Assembly: GCF_005937885.2 (NCBI RefSeq)
Contig: NZ_CP042176.1
Coordinates: 806,001 to 870,000 of the forward strand
Direction of reading: 5' to 3'
Length of the DNA: 64,000 nucleotides
From: Bradyrhizobium sp. KBS0727
GTDB lineage: Bacteria; Pseudomonadota; Alphaproteobacteria; Rhizobiales; Xanthobacteraceae
The position numbers were made by a program, and so were the translations under genes. The notes below the pieces were generated by a model that was given only the letters and a program-made list of their open reading frames with translations, was not told the origin of the DNA and did not search any database. Shown here piece after piece: positions 17,310 through 24,640 of the stretch; position 1 is the first letter of the stretch, and each line of letters starts with the position of its first letter.

Positions 17310-17621
17310 TTGCTCATCGACCTTGGTGCACTGGTCGATTGCGCGGGCACCGCCTACTGGCGCCGAAACAAGGCAATCGAATTTCCTGGCGACGCGCGCA
17401 ACATCGAAGCGGCGAACGAACTGGATCGGTTGGCGATCGAAATCGCCGCTCTCGAAGGTTCCAAATTACACGTGCAACTGGACAAGATCTTCGAGGATGA
17501 GGACAGCGGTTCGATCGCGATGTCTGTCATCAGCGATATGCGCCGCCAGGTAGGCTTCTCGCGATGGTATGCTACCGGCGAAGAATTGCTTCAGGCCATC
17601 GTTGATGCTTGCTCGGATTAG
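17310..17621 (+). CDS. Small hypothetical protein
   Basis: 103 residues from a TTG start with a strong AGGGAGGGGAG ribosome site just upstream. It is acidic and helical (AANELDRLAIEIAALEG, EELLQAIVDACSD) with one Trp-Tyr pair near residue 85. No family recognised. It lies in the accessory pocket between tRNA-Gly and 18.7 kb, between the broken toxin and the DUF1905 gene, where base composition is less GC-rich than the surroundings. Confidence 0.5.
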   Translation: MLIDLGALVDCAGTAYWRRNKAIEFPGDARNIEAANELDRLAIEIAALEGSKLHVQLDKIFEDEDSGSIAMSVISDMRRQVGFSRWYATGEELLQAIVDACSD

Positions 17622-17857
17622 CCGGGTATTTCGAGCGGATTATGAGTGTGCAGAGATGGCAGATTGCGCCCTTCTCTCATCCGCCCCGCGGTCTTGCGCC
17701 TGACCGGTGGCGCCTTTGCAGTTCAATCCGTCCTACGAGCTTCTCGAAAAAAATATGCGTCACGTGTCGGTCCGGCCCAATTCAGGCCGTCTTGTAAGGA
17801 AGCGACCCATCGAAGTACCGCTTCACGAGCGGTCTTCCAGCCAGGAAGGTCGGGGCT

Positions 17858-18130
17858 ATGGCTATTCTAAACAAGGAATTCAAAGCTCGGCTTCAAAAAA
17901 GTCCAAAAAAGGGGGGCTGGACGTATGTCGTATGGCCGAAGTCCGCAGCGTTCTTTGGTACAAAGGGCTTGGTAAAGGTAAGTTGTACAGTCGATGATCA
18001 CCCGCTACGCACCGCATTCATGGCGATAGGCGGCGGTGTCCATAAATTGCCTATCAAAGCGGACCTGCGGGCTGCTATCGGAAAGAAGGCTGGAGACACG
18101 GTGACCATCCGGCTTTTGGAACGCCGGTGA
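17858..18130 (+). CDS. DUF1905 domain protein
   Basis: 90 residues matching the DUF1905 pattern: FKARLQK, a WTYVVWP strand, KVSCTVDDHPLRTAFM, GGGVHKLPIKADLRAAIG and KAGDTVTIRL. The domain is a small beta-barrel found alone or fused to YdeI-like domains; its function is not known. The start MAILNKEFK has a GGTCGGGG stretch upstream. Poly-A and poly-G codon runs (AAAAAAGTCCAAAAAAGGGG) and lower GC set it apart from the core genes around the pocket. The 236 bases before it contain no convincing gene. Confidence 0.75.
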   Translation: MAILNKEFKARLQKSPKKGGWTYVVWPKSAAFFGTKGLVKVSCTVDDHPLRTAFMAIGGGVHKLPIKADLRAAIGKKAGDTVTIRLLERR

Positions 18131-18181
18131 CCGCTCTGTGGCACTTTTCGGGAGTCTCATCCTCGCTGAGCGATGTCCGCA

Positions 18182-18230
18182 GGCAGCGACTTGAATATCG
18201 AGGACTTCCTTCGCAAGAAGATTTCAAGCC
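18182..18230 (+). pseudogene. Remnant of a second antitoxin gene
   Basis: This stretch aligns with the 3' end of the 16681-16899 antitoxin gene (16837-16885) with about seven mismatches in 48 bases. It translates as NIEDFLRKKISSH against NIEDFLRRKNSSR. Many differences are silent, so it probably derives from a once-functional relative. No toxin follows it. Confidence 0.6.
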
Positions 18231-18539
18231 ACAGCAGCCTATCTTTCGGCCTCGATCGCGGGTACAGTCGCCACGTCGCAAGACGATGGCGCTGAACCTT
18301 AGAGTGGACTGCGGGCAGACCCGGGGGCAGTACCCGGCGCCTCCACCTTAGCAGCTTGAGTTAAAGGTCTCATCACGGTGAGATTGATTTGGCCGGAAGG
18401 CAAAATCCCAAAGCTTGTTAAGGCTGGCTGCTAAGGCGGGGGCGAACCAGGATCGATGGTCGCAATGAAGCTCTGAATTGTGCTCGGCATGATACCGCCG
18501 TTATCGGGTCAAAAACCTAAATGCAAACGATAACGTTGC

Positions 18540-18645
18540 ATTGAACGAAGTGCGCCTCGCGGCGTAACCTGTTCGGGGTTGGTCCACCTGGCAACAGAAC
18601 GGCCATCGCCGCGTCGACCTTCGGGTCGGCGCGGCTTTTATTTGG
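18540..18645 (+). ncRNA. Candidate small RNA with intrinsic terminator
   Basis: A strong orphan terminator ends this stretch: GCCGCGTCGACC, a TTCG tetraloop, GGTCGGCGCGGC, then TTTTATTT (18608-18642). No coding sequence on this strand ends just before it. The preceding bases contain CCTGTTCGGGGTTGG and GTCCACCTGGCAACAGAAC, which can fold locally. The 5' end is a guess. Confidence 0.35.
18608..18642 (+). terminator. Rho-independent terminator
   Basis: Stem GCCGCG-TCGACC closed by a UUCG tetraloop with GGTCG-GCGCGGC, followed by TTTTATTT. One of the strongest terminator shapes in the window. It insulates the membrane-protein gene at 18732 from the pocket upstream. Confidence 0.75.
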
Positions 18646-18731
18646 GGGCCGGTTCGCCCGAAAATGGGTTGCCTTCAATTCCGGCCGCTGCCGTGCTAGG
18701 CCTGAGAGGTGCCGCAAAAAAGGAGTGAGCG

Positions 18732-19301
18732 TTGACCCAGGCGATCGCTTCGGCTGACACCTCCCGCAATTTATTGATCGTAGCCGGCGCCGGCCTGCTG
18801 TCGGGCATTCTCACGCCGCTGTTGCCGACGTTGCTCGACAAGATCGTGGGCGTGCCTGCTGACATCCGGCTGGCGCTGGTCGCGGTCCCGTTTGCCGTTC
18901 TGGTTTTCCTGGTGGTCCAGCGCTTCAGCAGCAACCCGTTGTGGGCGGCGCTGGTGGCGGCCGTGATGACGATGATCGCCTTTGTCTGTGCCGTGAACGC
19001 CGCGATTTTTATCGACGGGCAGGTCATCGGTGCCGACAAGATGATGCGGAACATCCTGGCGGGCCTCGCCGGCGGTTTCACCGGCAGCGGCTTGATGGCG
19101 CTGGGCATTGCGCTGTTGCCGGCCGGTCCGCGCGACACCGTGACGTGGCTGCAGATGCTGGTAACCGGGACGATCGCCGGCGCGCTGCTGGCGCTCGACA
19201 ATGCGCTCGGCCTCGATCAGACCTCGTTTCTCTATCCGGTCTGGCAGGCCGCGGTCGCGGTGCGGCTGGCGATGGCCTTGCGCCGACGCCGGCTTGCCTG
19301 A
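18732..19301 (+). CDS. Hypothetical inner-membrane protein
   Basis: 189 residues, about five hydrophobic helices (for example LLIVAGAGLLSGILTPLLPT, LALVAVPFAVLVFLVVQ, LWAALVAAVMTMIAFVCAV) and a basic RRRR C-terminus, suggesting the tail is cytoplasmic. The TTG start follows AAGGAGTGAGCG at good spacing. No family recognised. The flavin monooxygenase gene begins 80 bases later on the same strand, so the two may be co-expressed. Confidence 0.75.
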   Translation: MTQAIASADTSRNLLIVAGAGLLSGILTPLLPTLLDKIVGVPADIRLALVAVPFAVLVFLVVQRFSSNPLWAALVAAVMTMIAFVCAVNAAIFIDGQVIGADKMMRNILAGLAGGFTGSGLMALGIALLPAGPRDTVTWLQMLVTGTIAGALLALDNALGLDQTSFLYPVWQAAVAVRLAMALRRRRLA

Positions 19302-19381
19302 CAGATATTTCGCGAGCCCCTGTTCACCGCATCAGGAGCGCGGCCAAAGAACATCAAGGCAAAAAACTTAAGGGAAGATTC

Positions 19382-21076
19382 GTGAACCGCCCGTTCAAGC
19401 CTTATCCCTTCACGGCGAAGCAATATCCGGCGTCGCTGCCGCCGCTGCAAGGCGGCGCCGACCAGGCGCGGCGTCCCGTCGTGGTGGTCGGCGGCGGACC
19501 GGTCGGCTATTGCGCGGCGCTGGGGCTCGCCAGTCACGGGGTGCCGGTCGTTCTGCTGGAGGCGGATGATTCCGTCTGCTTCGGCAGCCGCGCGATCTGC
19601 ATTTCGCGGCGCAGCCTCGAGATCATATCGCGTCTCGGTGCGGCCGATGGCTTTCTGAAGCAGGGCCTGCCCTGGACCGGCGGCCGCAGCTTCTATCGAG
19701 ACGACGAAGTGCTGCATTTCAAGATGCCGATGGACGAAAACCAAAAGCATCCGCCGATGATCAATCTCGCGCAATATTCGATCGAGCAGTTGCTGCTCGA
19801 CGCCGCCGAGCCGCGCAGCGACCTGCTCGAAATTCGCTGGCAGAACCGCGTCAGCGCGATCGACGCGCGCGAGGATGGCGCACGGCTCACCGTCGAGACG
19901 CCGAAAGGGGCCTACACGATGGAGGCCGACTGGGTCGTCGCCGCGGATGGCGGCCGCAGCTTCCTGCGCGAAACGCTGGGACTGAAGCTGAAGGGCACCA
20001 GCTACGAGGGCCGCTATGTCGTCGTCGACATCGTGCTGGACAGCGCGCGTCCGGCGGAGCGGCTCGCTTATTTCGATCCGCCCTGCAATCCCGGCTCGAC
20101 GGTGCTGGTGCACAAGCAGCCTTCAGGCGTCTGGCGCGTCGACTATCAGTTGCGCGACGGCGAAGACCCCGATGAGGCGATCAAGCCCGAAAATGTCATG
20201 CCGCGCGTCGAAAGTCTGCTCGGGATGATGGGCGAGAAGGGCGCGTGGAGCCCGGTCTGGATCGGCATCTACAAGGCCAACGCGCTCACGCTCGACGACT
20301 ACCGCTACCGCGGCGTGCTGTTTGCCGGCGACGCCGCACATCTGCTGCCGATCTTCGGCGTCCGCGGTGCCAATTCCGGCATCGACGATGCCGACAATCT
20401 CGCCTGGAAGCTTGCCTTCGTGGTCAAGGGGATCGCGTCGCCAAAACTGCTCGACAGCTATTCGGCCGAACGGGTCGCCGCGGCACGGGAAAACCTCAGG
20501 CACGGCACCAAGAGCACCGAGTTCATGGCGCCGCCTTCGTTCGCGTTCGAGCTGATGCGAAAGGCCGTGCTGGGTCTCGCCGTGAAATTTCCCGAACTGC
20601 GCTCGCTGATCAATCCGCGGCAGTCTTCTGCGATCGCCTACACGCATTCGCCGCTCAATGTGGCGGCGCAGGAGGCGGCGTTCGGCGCAGGACCTGCTCC
20701 CGGCCACGTGCTGACGGAGTGCCCGCTGACGATCGCCGAGGGTTCGTCCACGCGCGCGGGCCATCTGACCGACCTGATCGGGCCCGTGATCACGGCGCTG
20801 TATTTCAGCGACGACGGCGCGGTGCCGGATGTTCTGACGACGTGTGATGCGGCGATGCGCGCCCGCGGCATTCCCTTCGCGATCGTAGCGGTGGCGCGGC
20901 ACGCAGGTAACGCCGAGGCGCGCGGCTGGGACAGCACCGGCCGGCTATTCACGATGTACGACGCGGCGCCCGGCACGCTTTATCTGGTCCGTCCCGACGG
21001 CCATGTGTTCGCGCGCTGGCGCCGGTTCGATACCGCGGCCGTGACTGATGCCATCGACCATTTGCTGCGACCATGA
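19382..21076 (+). CDS. FAD-dependent aromatic-ring hydroxylase (class A flavoprotein monooxygenase)
   Basis: 564 residues. The Rossmann GxGxxG is VVVGGGPVG (residues 37-42), the DG motif is AADGGRSFLRETLG and the second FAD motif is FAGDAAHLLPIFGVRGANSG (about 314-333). After about residue 400 comes the thioredoxin-like C-terminal domain of the phenol hydroxylase/MhpA group (RLFTMYDAAPGTLYLVRPDG). It should hydroxylate a phenolic or aryl-alkanoate substrate with NAD(P)H and O2. The GTG start has AAGGGA upstream. Its stop overlaps the DUF2783 gene (ATGA). Confidence 0.9.
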   Translation: MNRPFKPYPFTAKQYPASLPPLQGGADQARRPVVVVGGGPVGYCAALGLASHGVPVVLLEADDSVCFGSRAICISRRSLEIISRLGAADGFLKQGLPWTGGRSFYRDDEVLHFKMPMDENQKHPPMINLAQYSIEQLLLDAAEPRSDLLEIRWQNRVSAIDAREDGARLTVETPKGAYTMEADWVVAADGGRSFLRETLGLKLKGTSYEGRYVVVDIVLDSARPAERLAYFDPPCNPGSTVLVHKQPSGVWRVDYQLRDGEDPDEAIKPENVMPRVESLLGMMGEKGAWSPVWIGIYKANALTLDDYRYRGVLFAGDAAHLLPIFGVRGANSGIDDADNLAWKLAFVVKGIASPKLLDSYSAERVAAARENLRHGTKSTEFMAPPSFAFELMRKAVLGLAVKFPELRSLINPRQSSAIAYTHSPLNVAAQEAAFGAGPAPGHVLTECPLTIAEGSSTRAGHLTDLIGPVITALYFSDDGAVPDVLTTCDAAMRARGIPFAIVAVARHAGNAEARGWDSTGRLFTMYDAAPGTLYLVRPDGHVFARWRRFDTAAVTDAIDHLLRP

Positions 21077-21270
21077 CGGGTACGACGACCATGACCGAAG
21101 CCGAACTCGACACCGCCTACACGCATCTGTGCAAGACCATGACGGAGCTCGGCGAGGCCCGCGCGCCGTTGTTCCTGGCGCGTTTTTCGCTGCTCGCGAT
21201 GGTGCGCATCGGCGATGCTGATGTAGTGCAACGCCTGACCGATGCCGCCGCGGCGGATATCGCTTCGTAG
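21073..21270 (+). CDS. DUF2783 small protein
   Basis: 65 residues, helical: TEAELDTAYTHLCKTMTELG, APLFLARFSLLAMVRIGD, VQRLTDAAAADI. DUF2783 proteins are repeatedly found next to FAD monooxygenases of this type, and the four-base ATGA overlap with that gene indicates coupled translation. A small accessory or stabilising subunit is the natural inference; there is no direct evidence. A second ATG six codons in is an alternative start. Confidence 0.8.
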   Translation: MTGTTTMTEAELDTAYTHLCKTMTELGEARAPLFLARFSLLAMVRIGDADVVQRLTDAAAADIAS

Positions 21271-21346
21271 GGTGGGTTAGGCGAAGCCGTAACCCACCGT
21301 CTTGTTCGCCGTGAGGGTGGGTTACGCTACGCTAACCCACCCTACG
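21266..21346. repeat. Palindromic intergenic repeat, family E copy 1
   Basis: CGTAGGGTGGGTTAGG on the left and CTAACCCACCCTACG on the right, with a second nested GGGTGGGTTA / TAACCCACC pair. It lies between convergent genes, and its first bases overlap the DUF2783 stop. A relative is at 34864-34957. Confidence 0.85.
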
Positions 21347-21364
21347 CAGCGATGCGGCGAGCCG

Positions 21365-21679
21365 TTAGGGCGCGATGTTCAACACGGCCTTCATATTGGG
21401 ATGGTAGCGGCAGTAGTATTCGACCGAGCCGGCCTTGTTCAGCACCGATGTCACGGTCTTTTTCGGCGGCAGGGTGACGTCGAAATCGCCGTTTCGCGCC
21501 GTGGCCGTGTGCGCGAACACGTCCTTGTTGATCCATTCGATGGTGTCGCCGACCTTGGCCGAGACCTCGGCCGGCGACACCACGAGATTTTCCATCACGA
21601 CCTGAATGGTTGCCGCACGCGCCGGGACGGCCATTGCGCCGAGCGCCAGCGCCGCCAGGAGAAGGTGTCTCGGCTGCAT
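21365..21679 (-). CDS. Exported cupredoxin (amicyanin/plastocyanin-like)
   Basis: 104 residues: signal peptide (cleavage after VPARA, about residue 22) and a single type I copper domain. All four ligands are present: His57 (DVFAHTAT), then Cys90, His93 and Met96 in YYCRYHPNMK. A periplasmic electron carrier or copper carrier. It is 11 bases downstream of the DUF4142 gene on the same strand, and the pair is preceded by a promoter matching that of the adjacent ECF sigma gene. Confidence 0.92.
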   Translation of the reverse strand: MQPRHLLLAALALGAMAVPARAATIQVVMENLVVSPAEVSAKVGDTIEWINKDVFAHTATARNGDFDVTLPPKKTVTSVLNKAGSVEYYCRYHPNMKAVLNIAP

Positions 21680-21690
21680 GTCTGGCTCCC

Positions 21691-22212
21691 TTACTTCAGC
21701 GCCGCGGCGACGTGTTCGGCATGCTGCTGGTGGCCCTGAAAGATCTTCAGGCCGGTCTGCAGCAGGCTCTTCAGCTCGGCATTGCTGGCCGAGGGGATCA
21801 GCTGCGTCTCCAGCGCGCCGTTGACCGCCTTGTGATAGGCTACCTCGTTGGCGACATAGGCCTTGTCGTAGTCGGCGCCCTTCAGCTTGCCGAGTTCGGC
21901 GAGCTTGTCGGCGGCCTGCTTCGACAGCGTCTTGCTGGTGTCGTTGTCTTCCGGTGTTACCTTCAGCTTCTTGACCAGGTCGAGCGCCTGCTTGTTCACG
22001 GCCTCATGGTCGCGCACCATGTCTTCCGCGAACGCCTTGACGTCCTTGTTGCTGGCTTTCGAAATCGCCTGCTTCGCCGCGGTGATGTCGATCACCCCCG
22101 CGGTGTAGGCGATATGCGCAATCTGCGGATCGGTGGGCTTTGCGGCTTGCGCCAGCGCGGCGCCGGTGAGCAGGCTGAAGGCGGCGACCGCCGCACTCAA
22201 TCGAACGAACAT
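21691..22212 (-). CDS. Exported DUF4142 protein
   Basis: 173 residues: signal peptide (cleavage near ALAQA, residue 23) and a four-helix ferritin-like DUF4142 domain with KDVKAFAEDMVRDHEAVNKQ, YVANEVAYHKAVNGALETQL and a C-terminal GHQQHAEHVAAAL. The His/Glu/Asp positions could bind metal, as in other ferritin-like folds, but the function of DUF4142 is not established. It is the first gene of a two-gene operon with the cupredoxin, downstream of a promoter like that of the sigma gene. Confidence 0.88.
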   Translation of the reverse strand: MFVRLSAAVAAFSLLTGAALAQAAKPTDPQIAHIAYTAGVIDITAAKQAISKASNKDVKAFAEDMVRDHEAVNKQALDLVKKLKVTPEDNDTSKTLSKQAADKLAELGKLKGADYDKAYVANEVAYHKAVNGALETQLIPSASNAELKSLLQTGLKIFQGHQQHAEHVAAALK

Positions 22213-22268
22213 GGTTGATACTCCTGTGGCGCCGGCACTGCGGCCGCGCGCGTTGTTGGGTCACAGGA

Positions 22269-22303
22269 GTTGGATGACGCTCGGGTGCGGAGGTTCCCGA
22301 AAT
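22269..22303 (-). promoter_or_regulatory. Predicted ECF-sigma promoter of the DUF4142-cupredoxin operon
   Basis: On the minus strand: ATTTCGGGAACCT, 14 bases, CATCCAAC. The same two blocks with the same 14-base spacing precede the sigma gene. GGAAC is a typical ECF -35 core. The upstream block abuts the sigma gene stop codon. Confidence 0.75.
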
Positions 22304-22992
22304 TATTCGAAGTTTAGCCGCTTCAGAACCGCGTCCGTCAGGCGTTCGCAGCGCCTGCCGGCGAACGGAAATGCTTCCATCACCACCGGGCCGATCTTGT
22401 TCTCGACGATGTCGCGCAGCATGGTGCGGGCGCGGTGCAGGCGCGATTTCACCGTCTCCGGCTTCAGCCCCAGAATTTCGGCGGTCTCCTCCACATTCAT
22501 CCCCTCGATCACGCGGGTGATGAAGACGAGACGAAACGCTTCCGGCAATTCGTCGATGGCGTGCTCGACGACATGCTGAATTTCGCGCTGGGCCATGGAT
22601 TTTTCCGGATCTTCGGCGACCGCGAGAGGGAACTGGATGATCTGGGCTTCGAGCACGCCCTGCGGCAGCGAGCTGATTTCGACCCCGGGCCGCTGGCGGC
22701 GCAGCCGGCCCAGTGCCTCGTTCATGGCAATCCGCGACAGCCAGGTCGCCAGGCTGGAGTCGCCGCGAAAGCTTTCCAGATGGGTGAAGGCGCGGACATA
22801 GGTTTCCTGCACCACGTCCTCGGCCTCGCCGTCGTTGCGTAGCACGCCGCGGGCGAGCCGGTACAGCCGGCGGTTATTCGCCTGCATGATGGCGCGTACC
22901 GCCGCCTCGTCGCGGGCCAGCGCCCGCCGCACCAGTTCGGCGTCGTTGCTGGCGGCGGGCGCGATTTGCTGGGGATGAGGCTGACGCATCAT
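22303..22992 (-). CDS. ECF-type RNA polymerase sigma factor
   Basis: 229 residues. Region 2 is seen in RALARDEAAVRAIMQANNRR and EAEDVVQETYVRAFTHLESF; region 4 in AFRLVFITRVIEGMNVEETA and LGLKPETVKSRLHRARTML. After region 4 there is a 30-residue extension (ENKIGPVVMEAFPFAGRRCE, then RLTDAVLKRLNFE) with a single Cys. No anti-sigma gene is adjacent. The start MMRQPHP follows GGTGGAACC. A matching promoter pair implies that it activates itself and the DUF4142-cupredoxin operon. Confidence 0.93.
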   Translation of the reverse strand: MMRQPHPQQIAPAASNDAELVRRALARDEAAVRAIMQANNRRLYRLARGVLRNDGEAEDVVQETYVRAFTHLESFRGDSSLATWLSRIAMNEALGRLRRQRPGVEISSLPQGVLEAQIIQFPLAVAEDPEKSMAQREIQHVVEHAIDELPEAFRLVFITRVIEGMNVEETAEILGLKPETVKSRLHRARTMLRDIVENKIGPVVMEAFPFAGRRCERLTDAVLKRLNFE

Positions 22993-23019
22993 GGTTCCAC
23001 CAATAACAGGGTATTGGGG

Positions 23020-23054
23020 GTTGGATGCGGCAAAGGCCGGAAGGTTCCCGAAAT
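23020..23054 (-). promoter_or_regulatory. Predicted autoregulatory ECF promoter
   Basis: On the minus strand: ATTTCGGGAACCT, 14 bases, CATCCAAC, lying 28 bases before the sigma start codon. It is identical in both blocks and in spacing to the promoter at 22269-22303, and similarity extends further upstream (TTCCAACT against TTCGAATA). Confidence 0.75.
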
Positions 23055-23130
23055 AGTTGGAATGCCGGCAACACGGTTGCCCGGGTGGCCCGGGCAACCG
23101 TGTGGGGATCCGTCACGCCCCCTGCGGCAC

Positions 23131-23484
23131 CTAGTCGAGAAATCCGGTGATGCTGCGGATCCGCCCCTCCTTGAGCACCGCGAAGTCAGTACCCTTGATC
23201 GGGCCGTCGGTCCCATCCGGGCCGAGGCCCCAGGAGAAACGGACATGGTCGCCGAATCCGTTGGGTTTGCCGATCAGGCTGAACTTGAAGTCCGGAAACT
23301 TCTGCTGAACGCCGGCGATCAGGGCGTCGACGCCGTCAAGGCCGTCGCCCGACATCAGCGGGTCGATATAGCGGGCGTCGCTGGTCCAGTTCGTGGCCAG
23401 GATTTCGCGGCGGCGGCTTGGCATCCGCTCGTTCCACAGATCGATATAGTTGCGGGCAATCTTCGTAACGTCGGTCATCATCAT
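23131..23484 (-). CDS. NTF2-like (SnoaL-type) family protein
   Basis: 117 residues, one cone-shaped NTF2-like domain: KIARNYIDLWNER in the first helix, YIDPLMSGDGLDGVDALI, and the closing strand LKEGRIRSITGFLD. Members bind small hydrophobic ligands or act as isomerases or hydrolases; no specific role can be assigned. It is preceded on its strand by a strong GAGGAGATGATG start region and stands alone upstream of the sigma gene. Confidence 0.82.
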   Translation of the reverse strand: MMMTDVTKIARNYIDLWNERMPSRRREILATNWTSDARYIDPLMSGDGLDGVDALIAGVQQKFPDFKFSLIGKPNGFGDHVRFSWGLGPDGTDGPIKGTDFAVLKEGRIRSITGFLD

Positions 23485-23612
23485 CTCCTCAACGTGGCGC
23501 CGAATGGATCGGCTGACCGACTATCTGACAATGCCGCGCGCCGATCGATTACCTCGGAGGTCAAGAATTTTGCTGTTCAGGGCAATTGCTTGAAGTTCGT
23601 CGCAACCATTAA

Positions 23613-23706
23613 CTCCTCATGGTGAGGAGGCGCTCCGCGCCGTCTCGAACCATGTGGCCCGTGGCCATCCTTCGAGACGCCGCTTTGCGGCTCCTCAGGA
23701 TGAGGA
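23613..23706. repeat. Palindromic intergenic repeat, family D copy 1
   Basis: CTCCTCATGGTGAGGAG and CTCCTCAGGATGAGG ends around GTCTCGAACCAT and ATCCTTCGAGAC inner arms. Copies are at 29908-30003 and 53655-53750. Confidence 0.85.
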
Positions 23707-23728
23707 CCGGGTGGTTACCTCACCCACC

Positions 23729-24640
23729 CTACGGAAATTTCCTGAAGAACGCCCAGATGGTCTCGGCGCCGTCGATGTCGTGGTTTTGCGGCCCCAGGAA
23801 CGCGGTGGCGATGCGGGGAAAGCGCGCGTCGGAGAACGCGCTGGGCATGCGGTGGCCACCGCCATTGACGCGGTAGAGCACGACGTCGCGCGCCGGCGGG
23901 CAGCGCGACTCGATCCGCGTCACCGTGCTCTGGTCCTCGCGATCACGGTCCTCGAGGTCGGTCACCGCGCCATCCCCGATGTCACAGCCATTGAGCTTCC
24001 GCCAGAACGCCAGCGTCTTCATCGCCGGCCAGAAGCCACCCACGGCGAACCGGCTGCCGCCCTTGCCACCCTCGAACGGGATCAGGGGATCGGCGGTGCC
24101 GTTCATCATCAGCGTCGGCATCGGCCGCGACGGATGACAGGCGGCCGCCGCTTCGTCGGTGAGGTTGATGATGACGCTGGCGGCGGCCGCGAACAAATCG
24201 GCGCGGGCGCAAACCAGCGTGATCGTCATGGCGCCGCCGTTCGACAACCCCGTGACATAGATGCGCTTCGGATCGGCCGATCCGTTGGCCACGTATTTTT
24301 CGATCAGCCGGACGATGAAGCTGACATCGTCGGTTCCCTTGGGCGGTACGCGGCCGGCGCGCTTGGTATCCGGCCGCAAATCGGCCCAGGCGTGGTTGAG
24401 CCCGTCGGGAAAGATCAAGCCGAAGCGCTCGCGGTTCGCGACCAACGGCCAGGAGGTGCGCGCCTTGATGTCGGCGCCGGCCTGGGTGTTGCCATGGAGC
24501 ACGATAACGAGCGGCGCCGGTCTTAAGTCCGGGAACTGGGTGAGGAACGTGCGCGTCACGCCGCCGATCTCGATGGTCTCGGCGGCGGCCGGGCCGGCGG
24601 CGAATGCGATCGCAGCGACGATGGCAACAATCCGGATCAT
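23729..24640 (-). CDS. Exported poly(3-hydroxybutyrate) depolymerase-like esterase (LpqC family)
   Basis: 303 residues: signal peptide (cleavage after GPAAA, residue 20), then an alpha/beta-hydrolase domain. LVIVLHGNTQ forms the oxyanion region, the nucleophile is Ser133 in GLSNGGAMT, MNGTADPLIPFEGG contains the likely Asp, and NGGGHRMP the His. Relatives include PHB depolymerases, feruloyl esterases and acetylxylan esterases; the substrate here is open. Its ATG overlaps the stop of the upstream LysR gene (ATGA) with a GGGAGGAA site, so it is coupled to its probable regulator. Confidence 0.88.
   Translation of the reverse strand: MIRIVAIVAAIAFAAGPAAAETIEIGGVTRTFLTQFPDLRPAPLVIVLHGNTQAGADIKARTSWPLVANRERFGLIFPDGLNHAWADLRPDTKRAGRVPPKGTDDVSFIVRLIEKYVANGSADPKRIYVTGLSNGGAMTITLVCARADLFAAAASVIINLTDEAAAACHPSRPMPTLMMNGTADPLIPFEGGKGGSRFAVGGFWPAMKTLAFWRKLNGCDIGDGAVTDLEDRDREDQSTVTRIESRCPPARDVVLYRVNGGGHRMPSAFSDARFPRIATAFLGPQNHDIDGAETIWAFFRKFP

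Larger units (their letters stand above)
18131..18731. other. 600-base stretch without an intact gene
   Basis: Holds, in order, the antitoxin remnant, a CCA-like stem segment (18304-18347), about 130 bases where I see nothing recognisable, an imperfect inverted repeat TGCAAACGATAACGTTGCA near 18521-18539, and a candidate small RNA with a strong terminator (18540-18645). It ends with the ribosome site of the next gene. Confidence 0.6.

Noticed and set aside
17707..17997. Possible gene overlapping the start of the DUF1905 gene
   Set aside because: No recognisable domain, no ribosome site, and it conflicts with the well-supported DUF1905 frame.
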